Origin: Ornatilinea sp.
Lineage (GTDB): Bacteria > Chloroflexota > Anaerolineae > Anaerolineales > Anaerolineaceae
Assembly (NCBI GenBank): GCA_018433975.1
Contig: JAHDQE010000048.1
Coordinates: forward strand, 22,302-86,301
Reading direction: 5' to 3'
Length of the DNA stretch: 64,000 nucleotides
The number at the start of each line of letters is the position of its first letter. Positions within the stretch are counted from its first letter, which is position 1. Under the pieces are notes generated by a model that worked only from the letters and a program-made list of their open reading frames with translations, was not told where the DNA came from and made no database searches. Shown one piece after another: positions 42,357 to 51,202 of this stretch. Position numbers and translations under genes: made by a program.

Positions 42357-43381
42357 ATTTCCAGCATCAAATTCAAATATCGATTCACCATTTCATGGAC
42401 ATTAAAAGCTTCTTCCGCACGTTGTCTGGCTCCCGTGCGGTAGGCTGGTTGGTGTTCCAGCACATCCAGCGCTGCCTGGGTAAGGCTTTCCATGTCCGGT
42501 GGTTCCAATTCCCAGTAATTCGCTCCATAAGGGACAGTTTTTCCGGCTCTTTCCGAAACCAATTCCGGAAGCGAGCCGGTCTCAAAGCCCACTACCGGCA
42601 GCCCGCAGGCCAGTGCTTCAATCACCGAGTTTGGACAGCCCGCATTTAACTCCGCGGAAAAAAACACATGCCCCGAGCGGTCAATTTCGGGGATTTGCTC
42701 GCGGTCCACAACCCCCATCCAGTTTATCCGGAGCTGTGTCTGGTTTTTCCAATGCTCTTGCAGACTCCGGGGAATTCCACCCACCAGGACCAGTTCAACC
42801 GGTTGGGTCAGTTTGCTTTGAAGGTTTTCGCCCAGACGGATGGCGTTTTCCAGATAAGGCTCATTTCCGCCGCCGAAGTTGCCTTCCACCACGATCAGCC
42901 GGATAGGATCGCCCGGCAGGGCGGCAGGATCACCCGGTGAAAAGCGGTTTAAATCGACACCGTTATAAATGATCTGTTGTTCGGCCGTTGTGCCGCCAAA
43001 ACGTTCCTGCCAGAAGTTTCGGACAAATTCGCTTTGATAAACGACCCCATGCGCCAGATATCGCCGGATAAAAGCCAGCAGGAGGTTGTTTCGAACGGAG
43101 CGGTAAAAATGCCCCCCTCCGCTGAACCGGGCCCGGTGCACCCAGTTGCCTTGAGCCAGACGTTGGACGATCTTCACGCCTCGGTTTCGTGCTTTCCAGA
43201 CCGCCCCGATCTGCCGGGTTCCGCCGCTGATCAGGATTACCGCACACGATGGGTCCAGTGGGTTGTGGTGCACTGCAATCCCCTGATCCAGGAGGTCTGA
43301 TTTCAGGCGGTGTTGAAACGAGGCAGGGCCGCCGCGGCCTTTTAATTGTGGTAAGAGACAAACACTTCCAGCTTTTCGCAC
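42353..43381 (-). CDS. Glycosyltransferase family 4-like (GT-B)
   Basis: 342 residues. 'IIYNGVDLNRFSPGD' and 'HVFFSAELNAGCPNSVIEALACGLPVVGFETGSLPELV' are the GT4 donor-binding region (E-x7-E type). The start is a GTG at 43381 with GGAG rather far upstream (14 nt), so the exact start is uncertain. Third gene of the wecC-wecB-GT operon; it may add a ManNAc-derived or other sugar to a surface glycan. Confidence 0.85.
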   Translation of the reverse strand: MRKAGSVCLLPQLKGRGGPASFQHRLKSDLLDQGIAVHHNPLDPSCAVILISGGTRQIGAVWKARNRGVKIVQRLAQGNWVHRARFSGGGHFYRSVRNNLLLAFIRRYLAHGVVYQSEFVRNFWQERFGGTTAEQQIIYNGVDLNRFSPGDPAALPGDPIRLIVVEGNFGGGNEPYLENAIRLGENLQSKLTQPVELVLVGGIPRSLQEHWKNQTQLRINWMGVVDREQIPEIDRSGHVFFSAELNAGCPNSVIEALACGLPVVGFETGSLPELVSERAGKTVPYGANYWELEPPDMESLTQAALDVLEHQPAYRTGARQRAEEAFNVHEMVNRYLNLMLEI

Positions 43382-43405
43382 GAGATAAGATCTTACTCCG
43401 TTGTC

Positions 43406-44545
43406 TTATGATCCGAGATCATCAAATTCTTTTAATGCTGTAACAATCCGTTCGGCAGCATGTCCATCGCCAAAGGGGTTCTTTGCTTTGGACATGGATT
43501 GATAAGCCTGCTCATTATCCAGTAAATACATGGCTTCTTTTTCAATCGTTTCTCTGTCTGTTCCCACCAGCTTTAAAACGCCGGCGGTCACCCCTTCCGG
43601 ACGCGCCGTTGTTCGCCGCAATACCAGGGTGGGGATGCCCAACGCAGTTGCTTCTTCCTGAATCCCCCCCGAATCGGTGAGCACAAGGACCGCATTCTTC
43701 ATTAAATGGATCAATGGCAGATAACCCAATGGAGGTAAAAGTGACAGGTTTGGAATCCCCTCTAGGGTACGGTAAACCACGTCCATAACGTTCGGATTCA
43801 GATGGACCGGATAAACAAAATGCAAACGGTCTGCGGTTTGCTGCGCAAGGGAACGTAAAGCCGCGCAGATCTGTTCCAGCGGCGCTCCAAAATTTTCCCT
43901 GCGGTGCGCCGTGATCAGAACCAGCTGTTTTCCACCCGGATATATCTGGTTGGCTTGGAGGAACGCGGTGACTTCCGGCGGCGCGGGGCGCTGTGTGATT
44001 TCCCGCAGAGAATCGATCACCGGGTTTCCGGTCACCTTGATCCGCCAGTCCGGGACCCCTTCCCGCAGTAAATTTTCACGGCTGTGCTGGGTGGGCGCAA
44101 AATGCAAGTCTGCCAGAACACCGGCAATTTTCCGGTTCATCTCTTCCGGGAAGGGCTGCCATTTGTCCCCGGTCCTCAAGCCCGCTTCAACATGGCCAAC
44201 CCGGACATGCTGGTAATAAGAAAGCAGGGCAGCCGCCATCACCGTGGTCGTATCGCCCTGTACCAGCACCCAATCCGGATCAACGGCTTGGATCACCGGT
44301 GCTAAATTTTCTAAAATATGCGCGGTCAGGGACGAAAGGCTCTGGTCGGGGCGCATCAGGTTCAAATCAAAATCAGGCCGGATCTGAAACAGATCCAGAA
44401 CCTGGTCCAGCATTTCCCGGTGCTGTGCGGTAACGCAGACCACAGACTCAATTCCCGGGGTATTCTTTAATGCTTTTACCACCGGTGCCATTTTAACAGC
44501 CTCGGGCCGTGTGCCAAAAACAGACAGCACCTTCAGTCCGCTCAT
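43406..44545 (-). CDS. wecB: UDP-N-acetylglucosamine 2-epimerase
   Basis: 379 residues. It converts UDP-GlcNAc to UDP-ManNAc. 'VFGTRPEAVKMAPVV', 'VQGDTTTVMAAAL', 'GHVEAGLRTGDKWQPFPEEMNRKI', 'ITAHRRENFG' and 'LTDSGGIQEEA' are the non-hydrolysing epimerase signatures. Overlaps the wecC stop by 1 nt (ATGA-type). Confidence 0.96.
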   Translation of the reverse strand: MSGLKVLSVFGTRPEAVKMAPVVKALKNTPGIESVVCVTAQHREMLDQVLDLFQIRPDFDLNLMRPDQSLSSLTAHILENLAPVIQAVDPDWVLVQGDTTTVMAAALLSYYQHVRVGHVEAGLRTGDKWQPFPEEMNRKIAGVLADLHFAPTQHSRENLLREGVPDWRIKVTGNPVIDSLREITQRPAPPEVTAFLQANQIYPGGKQLVLITAHRRENFGAPLEQICAALRSLAQQTADRLHFVYPVHLNPNVMDVVYRTLEGIPNLSLLPPLGYLPLIHLMKNAVLVLTDSGGIQEEATALGIPTLVLRRTTARPEGVTAGVLKLVGTDRETIEKEAMYLLDNEQAYQSMSKAKNPFGDGHAAERIVTALKEFDDLGS

Positions 44546-45831
44546 TACGGCTCTATTTCTCCAACGCCTAATTTATACAGCTTGAAACCGGCTTGCTCCC
44601 AATCGGATGCAGTCCAGCCGTTCACGGTATCCAATGCGATTCGCGCTGGAGTAAGGCCCGAGATTTTTTCGGGTGAAATCTCTTTGAGCAGTTTGTGCCC
44701 CACCAGCAGGACCAGCATTTCCGCCCGAGCGACCGCCTCTTCAAGAGACGGTAGTACGCGCAAATCGCCCTGCTGAAAATCCAGCTTATAGGGTTCATAA
44801 GCCAGCACTTCGGCCCCCGCTTTTAACAGCAGTTGGGCCACCTCAACGGCCGGGCTTTCTCTTAAGTCATCCACATCCGGTTTATATGCTAGGCCCAGCA
44901 CTGCGATCCGCCGGTGGGCAAGGTCACCGCCGGCCATCCGCTTGAGGATTTCAACCACAAAATCGGGTTGTGCGTCATTCACATTCCGCGACGCGCGGAT
45001 CAGCGTGGTGATATCCGGCGCAGCTTCAACAAAGAACCAGGGATCCACACTGATGCAGTGTCCCCCCACCCCGGGCCCCGGACGAAGGATATTCACTCTC
45101 GGGTGCAGGTTTGCAATGTCAATGGCTTCCCATACATCCACGCCAAAGCGGTCCGCCAGGCGGGAAAACTCATTGGCAACCGCGATGTTAACATCGCGAT
45201 AGGTATTTTCCATTAACTTGACCATTTCCGCGGTAGTGGCAGTGGTCAGAATGATGTCTCCCAGCACAAAGATTTGATAAAGGTCTCTGCCGGCCTCGGC
45301 AGAAGTCGGGTCCACGCCCCCAATCACCCGGGCGTTTTCAACGATCTCCCGCAAAATCTGTCCCGGGAGGACTCGTTCCGGAGAGTACGCCAGATGGAAA
45401 TCCTCCCCCGCTTTCAACCCGGATTGCTCCAGAATTGGAGCCACTACATCCATTGTGGTTCTGGGAGGAGAAGTCGATTCCAGGATCACCAGGTTCCCTT
45501 TCCGTAAATGGGGAACAATCGCCTGAGTGGCGGCCCGCACAAAGCTGAGGTCTGCCCGTTTATCCGTCAAAAAAGGAGTGGGGACAGAAATAATGAAAGC
45601 ATCGGCCTCTTCCGGCTGATCCTGGACGACCAGATTCCCGGAACGGAGCGCTGCCTGAACCAATGTTCTTAAACCCGGTTCATAGATATGCAGCTGTCCA
45701 TTTTGCAGTCCCTGGACCACTTTCGGATTAACATCAACCCCTACAACCTTCAGGCCGTGAGTCGCAAAAGTACTGGCAGTAGGAAGGCCAATATACCCCA
45801 GGCCTAAGACACAAATTTTTTCAAAATTCAC
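44545..45831 (-). CDS. wecC: UDP-N-acetyl-D-mannosamine dehydrogenase
   Basis: 428 residues. It oxidises UDP-ManNAc to UDP-ManNAcA with NAD+. N-terminal Rossmann 'VLGLGYIGLPTA', 'AYSPERVLPG', catalytic Cys in 'GPGVGGHCISVDPWFF' (the WecC form), and 'LGLAYKPDVDDLRESPA'. GTG 45831 is chosen since GGAG lies 5 nt before it; the GTG at 45837 overlaps that site. Together with wecB it makes the ManNAcA donor for a surface polysaccharide. Confidence 0.94.
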   Translation of the reverse strand: MNFEKICVLGLGYIGLPTASTFATHGLKVVGVDVNPKVVQGLQNGQLHIYEPGLRTLVQAALRSGNLVVQDQPEEADAFIISVPTPFLTDKRADLSFVRAATQAIVPHLRKGNLVILESTSPPRTTMDVVAPILEQSGLKAGEDFHLAYSPERVLPGQILREIVENARVIGGVDPTSAEAGRDLYQIFVLGDIILTTATTAEMVKLMENTYRDVNIAVANEFSRLADRFGVDVWEAIDIANLHPRVNILRPGPGVGGHCISVDPWFFVEAAPDITTLIRASRNVNDAQPDFVVEILKRMAGGDLAHRRIAVLGLAYKPDVDDLRESPAVEVAQLLLKAGAEVLAYEPYKLDFQQGDLRVLPSLEEAVARAEMLVLLVGHKLLKEISPEKISGLTPARIALDTVNGWTASDWEQAGFKLYKLGVGEIEP

Positions 45832-46240
45832 TATCACTCCTCGTAGAGGGAATAAAATAGTATTTTATTATCCCATAACTGAACAGTGTTGCGAAGACTT
45901 TTTGTGCTACTTGCTTCACATCGATCACCATGATACACTCTTAACATGTCCGGAAGTGGATTTTAACCGTCGTTCCACAGAGCTGGACAGATTGTTTCGA
46001 CAAAATTTAAGCGTAAAAACGCAATAAGTTTAAAATAAAACAGGCACAGTTTTTGCTATTCTTATTTAAGAAATTAAGCGAATCAATCGTTTAAGGTTTG
46101 CTCAAGGTCATATTTTAAGCCCACTTGAGCAAAAACACTTTTGTCATCAAATAAAAATTGGAATCATCCGTAAAATGTCCGTACAACATTCACAGGAAGG
46201 ATTTCTCCAATAAACCATTTGCTCACTGGACAAAACCGCT
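45832..46240. other. Intergenic region between wecC and the Roadblock protein gene
   Basis: 409 bp, AT-rich. Contains AATAAAATA/TATTTTATT near 45850 and a larger hairpin at 46097-46133 (listed separately). No gene recognised. Confidence 0.5.
46097..46133. repeat. Long-armed inverted repeat
   Basis: TTTGCTCAAG (46097-46106) and CTTGAGCAAA (46124-46133) are perfect complements around a 17-nt loop, 108 bp before the Roadblock gene. No T run follows, so it is more likely an operator or leader hairpin than a terminator. Confidence 0.45.
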
Positions 46241-48355
46241 ATGTTGAAGCAATTTCAAAACGATAATAACACAATTCATCACGATCCGGGCTCGGAGCCA
46301 TCTCTATCCAATTCGCTCGAATGGGTTTCGGACCCGGAGCTTTCTGCCCGGCATCTCGCTGCGCAAATTACAGACCCAAAGATATGCGGAGCCATCCTTT
46401 TTTCACAGTCACAACAATCCATATCTTATGCGGGAGATATCATTGAATCAACGGCCCATCAAATCGCCGATACGGTTTCCTGTCATTGGGATGCAGAACA
46501 CCGCAGCGAGATTGCGCGCTTCATCACCCTCGAACCCAGTCAGGTAGATTACCTGTTATTCGCACTGTCTTTCACGCAGGATGTTGTTCTGGCAGTACTT
46601 TTTGATCCCTCCTATCCCTTAAGCCAGGTACGTTCTCACTCCAAACAGCTGCTTCAAGACTTGATCACGACACCTCTGGCGGCCCCGTCAACGACCGGCG
46701 CAACCGGCAGCCCCGGTCCGGACGAAGACTTTTGGAGCGAAGATTTTTTGGACGAAGACCTGGATGAGGAAAACGAAGGAGAGGATGAAGACTTCCCGGA
46801 TATCGATATCACCGACTTATTGATTCACATGCCTTCGCCGGACCCGGAGATGGAAACGCCCACCCGGCAGGAGCTTCAGGAAGTTGACAGCTTCCCTGTA
46901 GAAGAAGCCATTTTGAATGATCCCTCGGCCATTCCCGCCTTTTTCATCCCCCCTTCCGAGCAATCCGAAACGCCCGAAACGGATTCGGACACGGAGGAAG
47001 ATTTCCAGGCCCTGTTCAAAGAGGATGATTTACCCTCCGATTCGGTCGCTGAGATGGGAATATCCGGGCTGTTAAGTGACGACAACCCCGATGAAGTCTC
47101 TCCTTTTGTAAATATAGACACAGGGGAGGAAACCAAAACAGCTCCGGAAGCAAACGCGGATAGCATCGAGGAAAAACATCCTGAGCAAGAGGAAGAAACC
47201 GGACTGCCGGAGACGGATTCGGAAGATGAATCCTTCTCCGCTGAGTTTTCTCTGGAAAATGATCTGATCCTCCCCTGGGAAATGGAAGACGAAGAACGCT
47301 TTCCGTTAAACGCTCAAAATGAATCGCAGGAAGGTTCGGATGAGCTGGTTGCTCCGGAAGCCAAAACCGAACCCCCCATCACAGAAAACCAACCTTCGGG
47401 AAATCCGGCGCCGGGAAATCATTTCCTGGATTTTCTGGATGATGATTTGGAAGGTATCCTCCTCCCGGAGGATGGGACTGGATGGCTGGCACCATTCTCT
47501 CAGGAAGACCGGTCTTCCTCCCCCGGCTCAAATGAACCTGACCCGCCCGTTTTCTCTTTCGAAGAAGAACTTGTTCCCCCCATAGAAGCTTCAAACGGAG
47601 AAGCATTTCTCTCTGAAGAAATCCCCCCGGATATTCTCGATCATACATTCAAAGAAGAAGGATTGAGCTTCGGAGATGAAGGAATCCTGGCAGCATTAGA
47701 GGCCACGGGGCTCCTTTCACAGGAAGAGTCTGAGACAATTCTTCCTCTTGATGCCCTGGAAGAGTCCGGAGCCGCCGCGGAGATTGCTCCTGAAGAAGAT
47801 TTGGAAGAACCGCTCGGGACACTGCGCTTTGAAGCGGATTCTGCCGGAACGGACTTGCCTATTACGCCTTCCACCCTGCGGAAATTCCCAAATGCAGCCC
47901 CCGAACAAAGCCTGTCTGAAACCCGTCCTAACTGGATCCATCCCACTGCACCGGTTGAGACGGGAGAAAATGGAACTGAAGGGAAAAAGTCTGCTTACAC
48001 CTGCGTACTGGTCCCCAACCTGCCCGAGAATATCCTGGCAGGCCCTCTCGCGAAGAAACTGGGAGAATGGCTCCCCCAACTGAGTGAAAGTTTCGGCTGG
48101 CATCTGGATAAAATCACCATCCGGCCCTCCCATTTACAATGGACGGTCGAGGTGCCCCAGACCGTATCGACTGCCAGGTTGGTCCACAGCATCCGCATCC
48201 ACACCTCCCAACGCATTTATGACTATTTCCCCGAGCTGAAACACCGCAGTCCCGAAGATTTTTGGGGTCCAAGCCAACTGATTATCAGTGGAGAACATTC
48301 TCCCACACCGGAGATGATTGAAAGCTTCATCCAAAAGTCCAGACAGCACAACTAG
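46241..48355 (+). CDS. Roadblock-like/acidic linker/degenerate IS200 (Y1)-transposase-fold protein
   Basis: 704 residues in three parts. Residues about 35-145 resemble a Roadblock/LC7 domain ('CGAILFSQSQQSISYAGDI', 'YLLFALSFTQDVVLAVLFDPSYPLSQVRSHSKQLL'). Residues about 150-560 are a very acidic low-complexity linker. Residues about 584-702 align along their whole length with IS200-type TnpA: 'YTCVLVPN', 'ITIRPSHLQWTVEVPQ', 'RIHTSQRIYDYFPEL', 'DFWGPSQLI', 'FIQKSRQ'. The HUH motif is H631-L-Q633 instead of His-x-His, and the catalytic Tyr of 'YI' is F696. So it is probably a domesticated, non-cleaving DNA-binding fold. It lies 35 bp before polA on the same strand. Confidence 0.6.
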   Translation: MLKQFQNDNNTIHHDPGSEPSLSNSLEWVSDPELSARHLAAQITDPKICGAILFSQSQQSISYAGDIIESTAHQIADTVSCHWDAEHRSEIARFITLEPSQVDYLLFALSFTQDVVLAVLFDPSYPLSQVRSHSKQLLQDLITTPLAAPSTTGATGSPGPDEDFWSEDFLDEDLDEENEGEDEDFPDIDITDLLIHMPSPDPEMETPTRQELQEVDSFPVEEAILNDPSAIPAFFIPPSEQSETPETDSDTEEDFQALFKEDDLPSDSVAEMGISGLLSDDNPDEVSPFVNIDTGEETKTAPEANADSIEEKHPEQEEETGLPETDSEDESFSAEFSLENDLILPWEMEDEERFPLNAQNESQEGSDELVAPEAKTEPPITENQPSGNPAPGNHFLDFLDDDLEGILLPEDGTGWLAPFSQEDRSSSPGSNEPDPPVFSFEEELVPPIEASNGEAFLSEEIPPDILDHTFKEEGLSFGDEGILAALEATGLLSQEESETILPLDALEESGAAAEIAPEEDLEEPLGTLRFEADSAGTDLPITPSTLRKFPNAAPEQSLSETRPNWIHPTAPVETGENGTEGKKSAYTCVLVPNLPENILAGPLAKKLGEWLPQLSESFGWHLDKITIRPSHLQWTVEVPQTVSTARLVHSIRIHTSQRIYDYFPELKHRSPEDFWGPSQLIISGEHSPTPEMIESFIQKSRQHN

Positions 48356-48390
48356 AATAAAATTTTTAATCGTATTATAAGGATGATCGA

Positions 48391-51180
48391 ATGCCTCCTA
48401 TCCTGCATTTAATTGACGGCCACGCGCTTGCTTACCGAACTTACTACGCCCTCTCTGCCGCGGGTGGGAACCGTTTCCAGACCAGCACCGGCGAACCTAC
48501 CGCCGGAATTTATGGGTTTACCAGCGTTCTGTTACGCATGCTGGAACAAGAGAAACCGGAATACATCGCGGTGGCCTTTGACACCGGGAAGACCTTCCGG
48601 GATGAAATTTACCCGGAATACAAAGGGACCCGCGAGAAAATGCCCGAAGATCTGCGGCCCCAAATTGAGCGCATCCGCCAGCTTGTGGATGCTTTCAACT
48701 TCCCAAGGTTGGAGGCCGAGGGCTTTGAAGCCGACGACGTACTGGGCAGCATCGCTTATCAGGCCGTGGAAAAAGGGTTTGGCGTAAAAATTTACACCGG
48801 AGACCGCGATCTGCTGCAGTTGGTCAACAACCGGATCATTGTGAATCTGCCCGGGAAACAGCTTTCCGATGCCAGAGATTACCACATCCAGGATGTCAAG
48901 GAATATTTAGGCGTCAGACCCGATCAGGTAGTCGATTTCAAGGCCCTCGCAGGGGATTCTTCGGACAATATCCCCGGAGTCCAGGGTATCGGGAAGAAGA
49001 CCGCCACAACTTTGTTGGAAGAGTATGATCACCTCGACGAAATCTATGCGCATCTCAAAGACTTGCCCACCAGGGTTCAGAATCGCCTGGAGCCGGGTCG
49101 GGAAGCCGCTTACCTCAGTTATAAATTGGCAACGATCCGCACCGATGTCGCAATCTCTCTGGATTTGGAAAAGGCCAATATTAAAAACATCGATATTCCG
49201 GCGGTCAAAGAACTCTTCTACGAATTGCAGTTCCGCACTTTTACCCGGAAATTGGAAGAGATTTTTGAGAAACCCGGAGTGCAGCCTCCGGGAGAACAGC
49301 TTTCCCTGTTCGGCGAAGTCATCACCCGGGTCGGGACCGACAGCAAATACCAGCCGGACACGGTAGAGATCGTCGATACGGAAAAGAGCTTGCAAAAGCT
49401 TTGTGAGCAGTTGCAGAAAGTTAAAGAGTTTGCTCTGGATACCGAGACAACTTCTACGGACCCCATGCAGGCCCAATTGGTCGGCATTTCTCTGGCTTTT
49501 GAAGAGGGGAAAGGATATTACCTTCCTGTAGGGCATCAGACCGGAGGGAAACAACTTCCTTTAAGCCTTGTCGTTGAGCACCTCGCTCCGATCTTTTCAG
49601 ACCTCAAAATCGGTAAGATTGGACACAACCTGAAATATGATGGTCTTGTGCTTTCTCAAAATGGCATGGAAGTCTCTCCATACAGCTTTGATACGATGAT
49701 CGCCGAATGGCTGGCCCATCCCGGGTCGAGACATCTTGGGTTGAAAGATATGGCCGATAAATATCTGCAAATCCAGATGATCCACATCGAAGAATTGATC
49801 GGCAAAGGGAAATCGCAAAAAAGCATGGCCGAGGTCGGCATCGGAGAAGTGGCACCCTATGCCGCAGCCGATGCAGAAGTAACCCTGCGCCTGAAGCCGT
49901 TGACGGAAAAGGCTCTTCAGGAGCAAAACAGCGAGAAGTTATTCTTTGAAATTGAAATGCCTCTGATCAAAGTACTTGCAAAGATGGAGCAGAACGGGAT
50001 TGCGCTGAACAAAGAATTCTTCCGCACGCTTGCCAAACAACTGGAAACACGGATCAGCGAAATTGTAGATGAAATCTACCAGTCAATCGGCTATGAATTC
50101 AACCTCAATTCAACCCAGCAGCTCTCGAAAGCCTTGTTTGAATCTCTGGCTCTGGATCCGCCCAACCGCCGCAAGCGCACGAGCAGTGGCTTCTATTCAA
50201 CTTCCGCTTCCGTCCTGGAACAAATTCGCTCGCAGCACCCGGTCATTGAACGGATTCTGGAATACCGCGAGCTCTCCAAATTAAAATCGACCTATGTCGA
50301 CACACTGCCTCAACAGGTCAACCCCAAAACCGGCCGGATTCACAGTTCCTTCAACCAGACCGGTTCGGTAACCGGGCGTTTGGCGTCTTCGGATCCCAAC
50401 TTACAGAACATCCCCACCCGGACGGAAATCGGGAAACAGGTGCGGGAAGGGTTTGTAGCAGGGCCCGGAAACGTCCTGCTTGCGATAGATTATTCACAAA
50501 TTGAACTGCGGATTGTGGCCCACATGTCTGGGGACCAGGCCATGCTGGAAGCTTTTCGCGCCGGCCAGGATATTCACGCCACAACGGCGGCCGCAGTGTA
50601 TGATATTCCTTTGGCCGAGGTCACTCCGGATAAACGCCGGCATGCCAAAGCCATCAATTTCGGGTTGATCTACGGGATGAGCCCCTTCGGGCTGACCCAG
50701 ACCACCGATCTGACCCTGGCAGAAGCGGAAAACTTTGTAAAAGCCTACTTTGAGCGTTTCCCCGGCGTAAAGAATTTCCTGGACAATCTGAGAAAAGAAG
50801 CCGCCCAGCGGGGATATGTAGAGACCTTGCTGGGGCGTCGCAGATATTTTCCCAACCTGAAGACCATCCGAAACGCAAACCTTCGGAACCGGGAGGAACG
50901 CGAAGCCATTAACGCGCCGATCCAGGGAACGGCAGCCGATATCATCAAACTGGCAATGATCCGTCTCCCCGATGTCCTGTTGCAAAATGGACTCCACGCA
51001 AAAATGCTGCTGCAGGTGCATGACGAACTGATCTTTGAATGTCCGGAAGACGAGTTAAATTCCTCCCGGAAAACCATACAGAATATCATGGAAAACGCTT
51101 ATACTCTTTCTATCCCACTTTTAACCGAAGCAAAAGCCGGTAAAAATTGGGGCAATCTCAAACCCATTTCAAATTCATAG
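48391..51180 (+). CDS. polA: DNA polymerase I
   Basis: 929 residues with all three domains. 5'-nuclease (1-300: 'DGHALAYRTYYAL', 'GDSSDNIPGVQGIGKKTA'). 3'-5' exonuclease with intact residues: 'FALDTETTSTD' (D-x-E), 'IGHNLKYDGLVL' (N-x3-D), 'YAAADAEVTLRL' (Y-x3-D), so proofreading is predicted. Polymerase (530-929): motif A 'LLAIDYSQIELRIVAHMSGD', motif B 'RRHAKAINFGLIYGMSPFGL', motif C 'LQVHDELIFE'. Acts in Okazaki fragment processing and repair. Confidence 0.97.
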   Translation: MPPILHLIDGHALAYRTYYALSAAGGNRFQTSTGEPTAGIYGFTSVLLRMLEQEKPEYIAVAFDTGKTFRDEIYPEYKGTREKMPEDLRPQIERIRQLVDAFNFPRLEAEGFEADDVLGSIAYQAVEKGFGVKIYTGDRDLLQLVNNRIIVNLPGKQLSDARDYHIQDVKEYLGVRPDQVVDFKALAGDSSDNIPGVQGIGKKTATTLLEEYDHLDEIYAHLKDLPTRVQNRLEPGREAAYLSYKLATIRTDVAISLDLEKANIKNIDIPAVKELFYELQFRTFTRKLEEIFEKPGVQPPGEQLSLFGEVITRVGTDSKYQPDTVEIVDTEKSLQKLCEQLQKVKEFALDTETTSTDPMQAQLVGISLAFEEGKGYYLPVGHQTGGKQLPLSLVVEHLAPIFSDLKIGKIGHNLKYDGLVLSQNGMEVSPYSFDTMIAEWLAHPGSRHLGLKDMADKYLQIQMIHIEELIGKGKSQKSMAEVGIGEVAPYAAADAEVTLRLKPLTEKALQEQNSEKLFFEIEMPLIKVLAKMEQNGIALNKEFFRTLAKQLETRISEIVDEIYQSIGYEFNLNSTQQLSKALFESLALDPPNRRKRTSSGFYSTSASVLEQIRSQHPVIERILEYRELSKLKSTYVDTLPQQVNPKTGRIHSSFNQTGSVTGRLASSDPNLQNIPTRTEIGKQVREGFVAGPGNVLLAIDYSQIELRIVAHMSGDQAMLEAFRAGQDIHATTAAAVYDIPLAEVTPDKRRHAKAINFGLIYGMSPFGLTQTTDLTLAEAENFVKAYFERFPGVKNFLDNLRKEAAQRGYVETLLGRRRYFPNLKTIRNANLRNREEREAINAPIQGTAADIIKLAMIRLPDVLLQNGLHAKMLLQVHDELIFECPEDELNSSRKTIQNIMENAYTLSIPLLTEAKAGKNWGNLKPISNS

Positions 51181-51202
51181 TTTTCTTACAGGGAAAAAAT
51201 CA

